Source: an uncultured Paracoccaceae bacterium (GTDB lineage: Bacteria > Pseudomonadota > Alphaproteobacteria > Rhodobacterales > Rhodobacteraceae). Taken from it: a DNA stretch of 64,000 bases. A program made the translations under genes and the position numbers. How positions within the stretch are numbered: position 1 is the first letter of the stretch; every line of letters starts with the position of its first letter. The notes beneath the pieces are model-generated. The model was not told the DNA's origin, did no database searches, and saw only the letters and a program-made list of their open reading frames with translations. The stretch spans positions 186,001-250,000 of the forward strand of contig CANMKB010000004.1 in assembly GCA_947498415.1 (NCBI GenBank), written 5' to 3'. Positions 41,265-49,798 of this stretch are shown in pieces.

Positions 41265-42392
41265 ATGAGCCAACCAAGATACACTTCGCTAACCGCGTCA
41301 CTTCCTGCAACTGTTCCCTTTGTGGGCCCGGAGACACAAGAGCGCCAAAGTGGCCGTGTCTTTCAGGCACGCCTTGGGGCGAATGAGAATGTCTTTGGCC
41401 CAAGTCCCAAAGCGATCGCTGCGATGCAGTCTGCCATGCATGACATCTGGAAATATGGTGACCCCGAAAATCATGACCTGCGGCAGGCACTGTCGGAATT
41501 TCATTCAGTCGAACCCGAAAACATCGTGGTTGGTGAAGGGATTGACGGATTGCTTGGCTACCTGGTGCGGTTGCTGATTGGTCCGGGTGACACTGTGGTG
41601 ACGTCAGACGGTGCCTATCCGACCTTTAACTTTCATGTCGCTGGATTTGGCGGCACCATCCACGCAATCCCCTACCAAGACGATCACGAAAACCTATTGG
41701 GTTTGATTGAGGCGGCGCACGAGACAGGCGCTAAGCTGATCTACTTTGCCAATCCGGATAACCCTATGGGGTCTTGGCATTCTGGTGAGACGATCACCGC
41801 AGCCCTTGATCGCATCCCTGAGGGCTGTGTGTTGATACTGGATGAAGCTTATGTGGAGCTCGCCCCAGAAGGGACCGCAGCCATTTATGATGTGGAACAT
41901 CCTAAAGTGATACGAATGCGCACCTTTTCAAAAGCTTACGGGATGGCTGGTGCGCGGGTTGGTTATGCCATGGGCGCGGCTGAATTGATCAAGAGTTTTG
42001 ACAAAATTCGAAATCACTTTGGCATGAACCGCGCCAGCCAAGCCGGTGCCCTTGAAGCGCACAAAGACCAAACTTGGCTGAGCAACACATGTGACATCAT
42101 CAAGCTGGCTCGGGACGAGATCGGCCGCATCGCCATTCAAAATGGGCTTACCCCGCTTCCGTCAGCAACAAATTTTGTGACAGTTGATTGTGGGCAAGAC
42201 AGCGCATTTGCAAAGGCCATCTTGGATGATTTGGCAAAGCAAGGCGTGTTTATCAGAATGCCATTTGTATCGCCGCAAAACCGATGCATACGAATTAGTT
42301 GTGGCCGACCAGAAGATTTGGCCCTGCTTAAAGCAGCGCTCCCCAAAGCGATCGCACAAGCCAAGGCCCGCACATCGCGGCCCTTGCCCTGA
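41265..42392 (+). CDS. PLP-dependent aminotransferase, HisC-like
   Basis: A 375-residue fold-type I aminotransferase of the histidinol-phosphate aminotransferase family. The N-terminal LGANENVFGPSPKAIAAM is the HisC substrate-binding start, DEAYVEL holds the PLP-ring aspartate, and TFSKAYGMAGARVGYAMG contains the Schiff-base lysine. It may transaminate histidinol phosphate or aromatic amino acids; a lone location away from his genes argues for a paralogue. Start ATG 41265; an alternative GTG/TTG was not needed. It is 68 bases before the phosphatase gene. Confidence 0.85.
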   Translation: MSQPRYTSLTASLPATVPFVGPETQERQSGRVFQARLGANENVFGPSPKAIAAMQSAMHDIWKYGDPENHDLRQALSEFHSVEPENIVVGEGIDGLLGYLVRLLIGPGDTVVTSDGAYPTFNFHVAGFGGTIHAIPYQDDHENLLGLIEAAHETGAKLIYFANPDNPMGSWHSGETITAALDRIPEGCVLILDEAYVELAPEGTAAIYDVEHPKVIRMRTFSKAYGMAGARVGYAMGAAELIKSFDKIRNHFGMNRASQAGALEAHKDQTWLSNTCDIIKLARDEIGRIAIQNGLTPLPSATNFVTVDCGQDSAFAKAILDDLAKQGVFIRMPFVSPQNRCIRISCGRPEDLALLKAALPKAIAQAKARTSRPLP

Positions 42393-42459
42393 AGACTAAG
42401 CCAGACTAAATGGAAGACGCTCAGGCGACTGGCAGGGGCGTCATCGCAAGGACACACAT

Positions 42460-43143
42460 ATGAGCCTCAGCGCACGCTTGAAGAACTGGGAACGCGAATT
42501 GCGCAACCACTACAACGTCGATCCACGCAAACCTGAAAACGAGCGACGCGCCCGCATCTATAACGATTGGTTTGACCACGCTATCTTGCGTCGTGTCTGG
42601 ACCAACTTTTATGAAATTGCGCCAGGTGTGTTTCGCTCAAACCAGCCCACACACAAACGGTTTGTTAAGATTAAGGACAAAGGCATTTCTCATGTCCTGA
42701 ATCTGCGCGGTGAAAGCGACAGTGCCCATTACTATTCCGAGTTGCAAAGCTGCGAGAAATTGGGACTAACCCTTATCAATTGCCCGATGAATGCCCGACA
42801 TGCCGTACCTGCGGAGAATATCCTTCGATTGATCCAGACGTTCAAAGAAATCCCGCATCCATTTGTGATGCATTGTAAGTCAGGAGCTGATCGCGCTGGG
42901 TTTGCTTCGGCGGTGTATTTGATGGTTATGCGCGGAGAAACCGTACAGAACGCGCGTAAAATGCTATCTGTGAAATACATCCACCTCAAATTCACGCGCA
43001 CCGGCATTCAAGATTACATCCTGCGCACGTATCAGGCGCGCTTGAAGCAGGGCGAAATCTCGTTTGAAGATTGGATCGCTAAGGAATACGATCACACGAT
43101 GATCCAAGAGAATTTCAACAATAAAAAGCCGATCACCGCGTGA
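42460..43143 (+). CDS. Dual-specificity/tyrosine phosphatase-like protein
   Basis: A 227-residue protein with the C-x5-R phosphatase signature HCKSGADRAG (Cys139, Arg145). The preceding segment GVFRSNQPTHKRFVKIKDKG and VLNLRGE are typical for the bacterial Siw14/PTPMT1-like branch, whose members act on phosphotyrosine, inositol phosphates or lipid phosphates. The N-terminus is basic and amphipathic. Its stop overlaps the GTG start of an MsbA-like exporter by four bases; this coupling suggests that the substrate may be a lipid or lipid A precursor handled at the inner membrane, but that is inference. Confidence 0.85.
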   Translation: MSLSARLKNWERELRNHYNVDPRKPENERRARIYNDWFDHAILRRVWTNFYEIAPGVFRSNQPTHKRFVKIKDKGISHVLNLRGESDSAHYYSELQSCEKLGLTLINCPMNARHAVPAENILRLIQTFKEIPHPFVMHCKSGADRAGFASAVYLMVMRGETVQNARKMLSVKYIHLKFTRTGIQDYILRTYQARLKQGEISFEDWIAKEYDHTMIQENFNNKKPITA

Positions 43144-45023
43144 CACATCAAGACACATCAACGGCACCCCAAGCCAATAACCCAGAAACCCCGCGCCTCT
43201 TTGGGTGGCTTTGGCGGAACTACATGTCCAAGCACATCGTGCTTTTGGTCTTAGCCCTTGTTCTTATGTCGATCGAAGGCTCGATGCTTGGTGCATTAAG
43301 CTGGATGATGCAGCCCATGTTTGACACCGTCTTCGTTGAAGGCAACGAAGGCGCATTGTGGACTGTGGGACTGGCGATCATCGGGATTTTCCTTGGTCGT
43401 GCGTTTGCGTCATTTGGCCAAAAGATTCTACTTGCCCTGATCTCGCTGCGTACAGGCGCCGATATTCGAACCCAGCTGCTGGAACGCATGATGGTGCAAG
43501 ACAACTCGTTTCATCAGCAATATCCTCCGGGTTACCTGATTCAGCGTATTCAAAATGACGTAGGACAGATCAATACAGTTTGGGGTACCGTCATCACGGG
43601 TGCTGGGCGCGACGCCATTTCTCTGTTTGTCTTGATGTCAGTTGCCGTCAGTATTGATTGGCGATGGACGCTCGTAGCCTGCATCGGAACGCCGATCTTG
43701 GTTCTACCATCCGTCATCGTGCAAAAGTTTGTCCGTCGTCGGGCGCGTGAAGCTCGAGATTTGGGGGCACGCTTGGCAACACGTTTGGATGAGATTTTTC
43801 ATGGGATTGTTGCGGTAAAACTAAACCGCCTTGAAGGGTACCAGTCCAAACAGTACCGCGAGTTAACGAAAGCCCTTGTCAAAACCGAAGTGCGTTCAAC
43901 AGCCGGCGCTGCCTCGATCCCCGGGCTGATCGACATCATGGCTGGAATGGGCTTCCTCGGTGTTCTTATCTACGGTGGCAGTGAAATTATCGCAGGTGAA
44001 AAAACTGTTGGCCAATTTATGACGTTCTTCACGGCGCTCGGGTTTGCTTTTGAACCGCTGCGCCGCTTAGGCGCGATTAGCGGGCAGTGGCAAATTGCAG
44101 CCGCAAGCATTGAACGCATCAAAGAACTAATAGAAAATCAACCCTCGCTACAGTCACCATCCAATCCTAAACCTCGCCCTTCTCAAGAGTCTGACATCAT
44201 TTTGAATGATCTTCACCTCTCTTATGGTCAGGCAAAGGTATTGAACGGAACGACCTTTACAGCAAAGGCCGGTGAAACCACCGCTATCGTAGGTGCATCA
44301 GGCGCGGGGAAATCGACGATTTTCAATGTGCTGACACGCTTGGTTGATCCTCAATCGGGCACCGTTACCATTGGGGACGTTTCAAACAAAGACTTACGCT
44401 TGGAAGACTTGCGCGACATGTTCTCTGTCGTGTCCCAAGATGCGATGTTGTTTGATGAAACCCTGCGTGAAAATGTTCTATTGGGCCGTAGTGACGTGAC
44501 CGAAAAGCAGCTCATGCAGGTGCTTGATGCCGCGCATGTAAGCGACTTTGTGTTGAAGATGCCGGATGGGCTCGACACCCGCGTGGGGCCTCGTGGATCT
44601 GGGCTTTCAGGTGGGCAGCGACAGCGCGTCGTCATTGCCCGTGCTTTGTTACGTGACACCCCAATCTTGCTTCTCGACGAAGCTACGAGTGCGCTGGATG
44701 CCCAATCGGAAGTTCTTGTTCAAGACGCCTTGGATAAGTTGGCACAAAACCAGACAACTTTGGTCATCGCACACCGTTTGTCGACGGTTCGCGAGGCAGA
44801 CAAGATTGTCGTCATGGACAAGGGTCGTGTTGTTGAAGAAGGGCGCCATGAGGAACTGCTGGAAATGAAAGGCGTCTATGCAGAGCTGTACAATTTGCAG
44901 TTCTCAACAGATGGCCCAACAGCCGAAGAGGCAGCCAAACGTTCAGACCTAGAACCGGTAGCACAGATCAAACCCAAACAAGGTCTGTGGGCGATGCTCT
45001 TTTCCAAGCTGCCCAGACTTTAA
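43140..45023 (+). CDS. MsbA-like ABC exporter, permease and ATPase in one chain
   Basis: A 627-residue half-size ABC exporter. Six transmembrane helices occupy residues about 35-320, then the ATPase domain with Walker A GASGAGKST near residue 384, the signature LSGGQRQRV, Walker B LLLDEATSALD and the H-loop IAHRLSTV. It looks like MsbA/LipA-type lipid flippases or general multidrug exporters. The start is GTG 43140 in a GTGA overlap with the phosphatase gene. Another msbA may exist elsewhere, so the name is left open. It converges with the glycosyltransferase gene with a four-base overlap. Confidence 0.88.
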   Translation: MTHQDTSTAPQANNPETPRLFGWLWRNYMSKHIVLLVLALVLMSIEGSMLGALSWMMQPMFDTVFVEGNEGALWTVGLAIIGIFLGRAFASFGQKILLALISLRTGADIRTQLLERMMVQDNSFHQQYPPGYLIQRIQNDVGQINTVWGTVITGAGRDAISLFVLMSVAVSIDWRWTLVACIGTPILVLPSVIVQKFVRRRAREARDLGARLATRLDEIFHGIVAVKLNRLEGYQSKQYRELTKALVKTEVRSTAGAASIPGLIDIMAGMGFLGVLIYGGSEIIAGEKTVGQFMTFFTALGFAFEPLRRLGAISGQWQIAAASIERIKELIENQPSLQSPSNPKPRPSQESDIILNDLHLSYGQAKVLNGTTFTAKAGETTAIVGASGAGKSTIFNVLTRLVDPQSGTVTIGDVSNKDLRLEDLRDMFSVVSQDAMLFDETLRENVLLGRSDVTEKQLMQVLDAAHVSDFVLKMPDGLDTRVGPRGSGLSGGQRQRVVIARALLRDTPILLLDEATSALDAQSEVLVQDALDKLAQNQTTLVIAHRLSTVREADKIVVMDKGRVVEEGRHEELLEMKGVYAELYNLQFSTDGPTAEEAAKRSDLEPVAQIKPKQGLWAMLFSKLPRL

Positions 45024-45697
45024 CGCCGATATGCCTGCGCGAGCTTTTCTGGAGAAACTCCGGCAAAGTAGCGAATAAGCGTCCAAAGGTTGCGGCTACC
45101 GCGCCGCAACCACCCATTTTTCTGATATCGCTCGGCACTTGTTGTCGCGATGCAATCGAGCTTTGTAAGGTACCCACGCAATTTGCGCACCAACGCAACG
45201 TCTTCCATAAGCGGAATGTCAGGATAGCCGCCGGCATCGAGATACATCTGGTGCGGTACAAGCAGCCCTTGATCACCATAGGGCAGTTGAAACACTCTTG
45301 ATCGTACATTTGCCCAAGCGGCAACCCAACGCCCAGCAAACCCGGCTTCTGCGAATTGCAGCTTCGCATAACCGGCCAGCCCCGTCGCAAGGTGGTCTTC
45401 CACAGCAAGGCTCCAGCCCGGTGACAGCACGGTGTCAGCGTGCAGAAACATCAGCCACCCGCCCTTGGCGGCTTCAGCTCCGCGTCTCAGCTGCCCACCG
45501 CGGCTTGCAGGCCCTGAAATCACGATTGCGCCAACCTCTTGCGCAAGCTCTACAGTGCGATCCGTGGATCCACCGTCGCTGAAGATCACCTCTCGGATCA
45601 AACCAGCATGCAGCCCTTCGATCAAAGCAGGTAAGCAACGCATCAGCCCCGCTTCAGCGTTCAACGTTGGAATCACAATAGAAAGTGGTGCACGCAT
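45020..45697 (-). CDS. TIGR04283-type glycosyltransferase family 2
   Basis: A 225-residue GT2 enzyme. SIVIPTLNAEAGLMRCL is the nucleotide-sugar-binding start, VIFSDGGSTDRT has the first metal aspartate, and GWLMFLHADTVLSPGW the DxD-like HADT. GYPDIPLMEDVALVRKLR near the C-terminus is typical of the TIGR04283 group, named for arsenosugar-linked members. The acceptor is unknown; no partner TIGR04282 gene is adjacent. Confidence 0.85.
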   Translation of the reverse strand: MRAPLSIVIPTLNAEAGLMRCLPALIEGLHAGLIREVIFSDGGSTDRTVELAQEVGAIVISGPASRGGQLRRGAEAAKGGWLMFLHADTVLSPGWSLAVEDHLATGLAGYAKLQFAEAGFAGRWVAAWANVRSRVFQLPYGDQGLLVPHQMYLDAGGYPDIPLMEDVALVRKLRGYLTKLDCIATTSAERYQKNGWLRRGSRNLWTLIRYFAGVSPEKLAQAYRR

Positions 45698-45765
45698 CTG
45701 ATGCCCCCTGTTGCATGGCCCGCGCCTGTCTATATTAAACAGGAAAGCAATGACAGGACCACAAC

Positions 45766-46512
45766 ATGAGCAACCAGCGCACCGTTTTGCAAGTTTCAGG
45801 CACAGACGCCGAGAGCTTTTTGCAGGGTTTGATCACAAATGACGTTAAAAAAGTTGCCCATGGCCTGGTTTACGCTGCTTTATTGACCCCCCAAGGCAAA
45901 TACCTTGCGGACTTCTTTGTTTTGAAATCAAACGAAGGCTTTCTCATCGATGTGCATGAAAGTCTGGCAGACGCGCTCAAAATGCGGCTCACCATGTATA
46001 AGCTACGCGCGGATGTCAGCATTGAGATTGCTGATCTACACGTTCATCGTGGGACAGGCGCAACACCTGACGACGGGTTTGACGATCCACGCCACGCCGA
46101 CCTAGGCTGGCGCGCCTATCGCGCAATCCCAGTGCAGGATGATGCAACAGATTGGGATGCGCTGCGTGTGGGCGCCAGTGTGCCAGAAACCGGAATCGAA
46201 CTTGGCCCTGACAGCTACATCCTAGAAATGGGGTTTGAGCGGTTAAATGGCGTCGACTTCCGCAAAGGTTGCTATGTGGGCCAAGAGGTCACCGCGCGTA
46301 TGAAACACAAGACAGAGCTTCGCAAAGGCTTGGCGCTGGTGTCCATTGAAGGTGAAGCCGAGCCAGGCACGCCGATCACGTCAGGTGGCAAAGCTGTTGG
46401 CACTCTGCACTCTGTTGCGGGCCCACAAGCGCTCGCATACCTGCGGTTTGATCGTGCCCAATCTGAAATGCAAGCGGGCGATGCCAAAGTCAGCTATCCA
46501 ACACCCCAGTAG
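45766..46512 (+). CDS. ygfZ: Folate-binding protein YgfZ (CAF17/IBA57 family)
   Basis: A 248-residue GcvT-like protein for iron-sulfur cluster assembly or repair that binds tetrahydrofolate. The diagnostic motif KGCYVGQEVTARMKHK, with the conserved cysteine, is at about residue 167. The N-terminal LQVSGTDAESFLQGLITNDV is also typical. It is the most likely target of fumarase/MiaB-type cluster maintenance by family knowledge. Its 3' end overlaps the convergent GNAT gene by 23 bases. Confidence 0.93.
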   Translation: MSNQRTVLQVSGTDAESFLQGLITNDVKKVAHGLVYAALLTPQGKYLADFFVLKSNEGFLIDVHESLADALKMRLTMYKLRADVSIEIADLHVHRGTGATPDDGFDDPRHADLGWRAYRAIPVQDDATDWDALRVGASVPETGIELGPDSYILEMGFERLNGVDFRKGCYVGQEVTARMKHKTELRKGLALVSIEGEAEPGTPITSGGKAVGTLHSVAGPQALAYLRFDRAQSEMQAGDAKVSYPTPQ

Positions 46513-46960
46513 AATAGCAACCATGATCCTCTGCTCCGAATGATTTGTAGAACCGCGCTGCGTCCTGATTGAAGGCGTTATAGCCGACACCCCAACGGTT
46601 GAACCCTTCCCGCCTGCCACGATCTAGGGCAGCTTGCATCAGCTTGGATGCCCACCCCTTTCTACGATGCGTCGGTGCGATATACAGATGGTCGATCGTT
46701 AAATGCCGCTGTGCGCGGTCCATATGACTTTCTGAAGTAATGCGGGGTGTGCCCATTAGATAACCTGCAAGCCCCCAGCCTGCGTCTAGCCCCAGAATCC
46801 AACTTCCCGACTTGATGCGATCCTTCAGCTCTGAGTGAAACCCTTCGTCAGAGCCATGCAGGTGATATCGCCACGGCATCTCATCAACGTGAAAATTGTG
46901 GAGTGCGCGGAACAATGGCACGATGTGATCTAATTCAAATTCGCTAATGTCTATAATCAA
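46490..46960 (-). CDS. GNAT family N-acetyltransferase
   Basis: A 156-residue acetyltransferase. The acetyl-CoA-binding loop IAPTHRRKGWASKLMQAAL (motif R/Q-x-x-G-x-G/A with RRKGWA) lies in the middle, followed by GYNAFNQDAARFYKSFGA, the usual last strand and helix. The frame extends to 47014, but that part runs through a terminator hairpin. The TTG at 46960 is chosen because GGAGGG lies seven bases upstream, on the descending arm of that hairpin. The substrate is unknown. Confidence 0.75.
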   Translation of the reverse strand: MIIDISEFELDHIVPLFRALHNFHVDEMPWRYHLHGSDEGFHSELKDRIKSGSWILGLDAGWGLAGYLMGTPRITSESHMDRAQRHLTIDHLYIAPTHRRKGWASKLMQAALDRGRREGFNRWGVGYNAFNQDAARFYKSFGAEDHGCYSTGVLDS

Positions 46961-46965
46961 AATAA

Positions 46966-46992
46966 AACCCTCCGGCTTGCACCGGAGGGTCT
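46966..46992 (-). terminator. Terminator of efp overlapping the GNAT ribosome-binding site
   Basis: On the minus strand ACCCTCCGG pairs with CCGGAGGGT (46967-46975 with 46982-46990) around a six-base loop, followed by TTTATTTTG. It lies 50 bases after the efp stop. The second arm contains GGAGGG, ideally spaced before the TTG start of the GNAT gene. Confidence 0.85.
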
Positions 46993-47040
46993 CTGAATTC
47001 TCAGCGCTCTGCAACTCAAAGAGTCGCTGGCGTGTTGACC

Positions 47041-47604
47041 TTACGCTCGCTCGGAATATTCCATTGCGATCGTGTCGACGACAATCATTTCGTCCTGACC
47101 CACAAATGGGGGCACCATGACTTTTACGCCATTGTCCAGAATTGCAGGTTTGAAAGAGTTCGCTGCCGTTTGACCTTTTACAACTGGCTCAGTCTCGACG
47201 ATCTGACAGGTCACTTTTTGCGGCACAGTCGCGTTCAGGGCCTCTGCGTCATAAAATTCTACGACAATTGTCATACCATCCTGCAAAAATGGGCGGCGAT
47301 CGCCCAGCAAGTCGGCAGGAAGTTCAATTTGTTCGTAGGTTTCAGTATCCATGAACACCAGCATTCCGTCAGATTCATACAGAAACTGCTGATCTTTCTG
47401 TTCAAGGCGCACACGTTCTACTTTGTCAGCAGAGCGGAAGCGTTCATTCAATTTCGAACCGTTGCGCAGGTTCTTCATCTCGACTTGTGCAAAAGCGCCG
47501 CCTTTTCCGGGCTTTACATGGTCGACCTTAACTGCGGCCCAAAGACCACCGTTATGTTCCAGAACATTGCCTGGGCGAATTTCGTTACCGTTGATCTTAG
47601 GCAT
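47041..47604 (-). CDS. efp: Translation elongation factor P
   Basis: A 187-residue, three-domain protein that rescues ribosomes stalled at polyproline. The first domain has the PGKGGAF loop with Lys34 at the tip, the site modified in EF-P of EpmA-containing bacteria. The other two are OB-folds ([19 protein letters not shown] outlines domain II). The open frame runs back to 47694 but the conserved start [12 protein letters not shown] sets 47604. It is followed by a terminator-like hairpin. No epm gene is in the window. Confidence 0.96.
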   Translation of the reverse strand: MPKINGNEIRPGNVLEHNGGLWAAVKVDHVKPGKGGAFAQVEMKNLRNGSKLNERFRSADKVERVRLEQKDQQFLYESDGMLVFMDTETYEQIELPADLLGDRRPFLQDGMTIVVEFYDAEALNATVPQKVTCQIVETEPVVKGQTAANSFKPAILDNGVKVMVPPFVGQDEMIVVDTIAMEYSERA

Positions 47605-47819
47605 ATGACAAAACCACGTCAAAAGGTTGATAGGAATTTGAAAACACCTATATCTCGCCCATGGTAAGGTGACAAGACGGCCTATTTGGTTCACAGAGTG
47701 CTTAAGCTATGCGCAAATTGCAATAGAGCTATGCAAATTCAGGGTACCCGAATCAGACTAGATAGTCCATAAGCTGCTCTACGCCAAAAACACAAGACCA
47801 AGAATATAAGGACGACGAG

Positions 47820-48137
47820 ATGAGAGATTTCGTTGATGGCTCGGCTTTTAACAACGAACAGGGCAACCGTGCTCGTAAGCTCTTTGCAGCTGTTGTTCTT
47901 GCCGCGCTAGACGACGCCATTGCTGACGACAAGAAATACGGCAATGGTCCAGAACAAATCGCACGTTGGGCGCGTTCTCGCGACGGACGTGAAGTTTTGT
48001 CGTGCGCAGGTATTGACCCAAACGAACGTGTTGTGTCTGGCCTGATGGACTTTGTCGGCAAAGGTGTACGGACATCCGTGGCCCTGTCTCGCGAAGAAAG
48101 CGAACGCCGTCATGCAGCTGAAAGCCAAGCTGCCTAA
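47820..48137 (+). CDS. DUF6280-like conserved protein
   Basis: A 105-residue soluble protein. KLFAAVVLAALDDAIADDKKYG and RWARSRDGREVLSCAGIDPNER are its main features, then a helical tail RTSVALSREESERRHAAES. I recall this as the Rhodobacteraceae family DUF6280; function unknown. AAGGACGACGAG gives a ribosome-binding site before the ATG. It is monocistronic and divergent from efp. Confidence 0.7.
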   Translation: MRDFVDGSAFNNEQGNRARKLFAAVVLAALDDAIADDKKYGNGPEQIARWARSRDGREVLSCAGIDPNERVVSGLMDFVGKGVRTSVALSREESERRHAAESQAA

Positions 48138-48193
48138 ATTCGAAAAGCTACCCTCTTTGAAAATCGCGTGCCCCTGATTGGGCGCGCGTTTTC

Positions 48194-48769
48194 TTATGTA
48201 AAAAGCAGTGTGAACCAGCGCCAGCTGATAAACAGCTCAAACCCCAACAACGCAACTGGAAACACCATAGTCCATGTGATGGGCTTTGCAGTGACGATCA
48301 AGAGCGTTGCGATGGCAGACACACAGACTTCAATCGGGCCAACGACCCCGGCGTGATGACCCCGATCCCAATAGCTCACTGGACTTTCAAAGACCCATTG
48401 ACTGACCGGCCAAAAATGGGGGCGACCATCATCATGGTGCAGCGGAAAATCGAGCGCGAGATGCAAAAGCGCAGCGCAGCATAACACCTGGGCGACAGCT
48501 GACTTGCGCCAATAAGCAATGGCCAACCCAGCGCCCCACACAAAAAACGAGTTATCGACAGCAAATATGCCCTGCCATAAGGCAGAGAAGTACAACTCTC
48601 CAAAGACAATAGCGGGCGGGATGTTCAGCAGAAATAGCGAAACCGACCCCAATAGATAGAGCGACAGGTCTGGTGCCAAAGCCCCTGCGATAGCCGCGGC
48701 GGATAACTTGGCAGAGCCATTACGACCAAACGCCGCCCATCCGATCAAGATATGGGCGGGCGTGTTCAT
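48194..48769 (-). CDS. Integral membrane protein, YdjM/LexA-regulated metal-dependent hydrolase-like
   Basis: A 191-residue protein with about five hydrophobic segments. The N-terminal NTPAHILIGWAAFGR and the histidine pairs in LLHLALDFPLHHDDGRPHFWP resemble the YdjM/DUF457 membrane-bound hydrolase family, in which histidines and aspartates bind metal. In many Rhodobacteraceae genomes such proteins carry a misleading CobQ label. The biochemical role is unknown. It is 16 bases downstream of the acidic PopZ-like gene on the same strand. Confidence 0.65.
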   Translation of the reverse strand: MNTPAHILIGWAAFGRNGSAKLSAAAIAGALAPDLSLYLLGSVSLFLLNIPPAIVFGELYFSALWQGIFAVDNSFFVWGAGLAIAYWRKSAVAQVLCCAALLHLALDFPLHHDDGRPHFWPVSQWVFESPVSYWDRGHHAGVVGPIEVCVSAIATLLIVTAKPITWTMVFPVALLGFELFISWRWFTLLFT

Positions 48770-48785
48770 CGTCGGATGTTTGGAA

Positions 48786-49724
48786 TTATAAGTCGTTCAA
48801 GCTTCGCGCCGCGAGAGCCCGATTGATCTCACGACGGACAAGCTTGCGCACATTTCGTGTAATGCGCTCACCAAGGGGGCCCTGCAACTCTTGGCGCACA
48901 ATTTCACCGACCAGATCGCGCAGCATATCCTCATCAAGGACCGCTTCTTGAATTTGGTCTTCCAGATCGTCCGCCCGTTCTGCTGTTGATTCGACAACAT
49001 CTGCTACGTCTTGAACAGGTTCAACGTCTTCAAAAGAGTCAGCATGCAGCTGCTCTGGCTCAAGTTCTTCGGTCGCTTGTAGCTCTTCAGCGTGATCTTC
49101 CCACTCCAAAGAGGCCACTTGGGTGCCCGCATAGTCACTGTCACCTGCTTCATCAGGCTCGTAATCTGCAGGTGCATCTGTTCGAACAGAATGCCATTCA
49201 GACAAGCGCTGAGAGCCATCTTCCCACGGACGAATTGTCATTTCACTCTCGCCAGACACATCTGCATGACGAAATTCGATGGGGCTCGGCGTCATAGATT
49301 CATCAATTGGCGATTCATCTACGGTTGTAGGTTGTGATTCTTGGGCAACCTCAACAGAATCAACTGGCCCTCGTTCGACATTTTCAGCGGTTGGCATTTC
49401 AAACAAGGCGACGTCATCACCCTCATCCAAAGGCACCTCTGGATCTGGCGCGAGATCTTGGTCTTCCGCCTCGATGCTTTTGGGAAGTTCAGCCACACGC
49501 AACGCATCGGTGAGCACCAAACGCCCTGCCCCGCTTGACGATTTAACGGCTTCGACAGGGGCTGAGTCTTGTTTTGGCTGTTGAGAAAAAATACGTGTTT
49601 CCACAGCTTCGGTCGAAACCTCAGACGTAGAATTCACCGCTGTGCCGCGGCCATTTTCAGAAACCAATCGACGGATCGATGACAGTACATCTTCGATTTC
49701 GACATTTGTTACAGCATCAGACAT
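48786..49724 (-). CDS. Acidic, partly disordered protein with PopZ-like layout
   Basis: A 312-residue protein. A short N-terminal helix IEDVLSSIRRLVSENGRG is followed by about 200 residues of low-complexity, very Glu/Asp/Pro/Ser-rich linker, and ends in helices LRDLVGEIVRQELQGPLG and ERITRNVRKLVRREINRALA. PopZ, the alphaproteobacterial polar organiser, has the same order of short helix, acidic disordered linker and C-terminal oligomerisation helices, and its N-terminal helix also has the ILSSIRR-type pattern. I therefore suggest a PopZ/DUF2497-like scaffold, but identity is not proven. Confidence 0.55.
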   Translation of the reverse strand: MSDAVTNVEIEDVLSSIRRLVSENGRGTAVNSTSEVSTEAVETRIFSQQPKQDSAPVEAVKSSSGAGRLVLTDALRVAELPKSIEAEDQDLAPDPEVPLDEGDDVALFEMPTAENVERGPVDSVEVAQESQPTTVDESPIDESMTPSPIEFRHADVSGESEMTIRPWEDGSQRLSEWHSVRTDAPADYEPDEAGDSDYAGTQVASLEWEDHAEELQATEELEPEQLHADSFEDVEPVQDVADVVESTAERADDLEDQIQEAVLDEDMLRDLVGEIVRQELQGPLGERITRNVRKLVRREINRALAARSLNDL

Positions 49725-49798
49725 ATTTTATAACCACTCGCGCCTATGCGGCCAGTCTAGCCAACCAAACTGCGCCGCACAACAGGTAGCGAGAATTG

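Noticed and set aside
47032..47667. 211-codon plus-strand frame opposite efp
   Set aside because: Antisense of elongation factor P.
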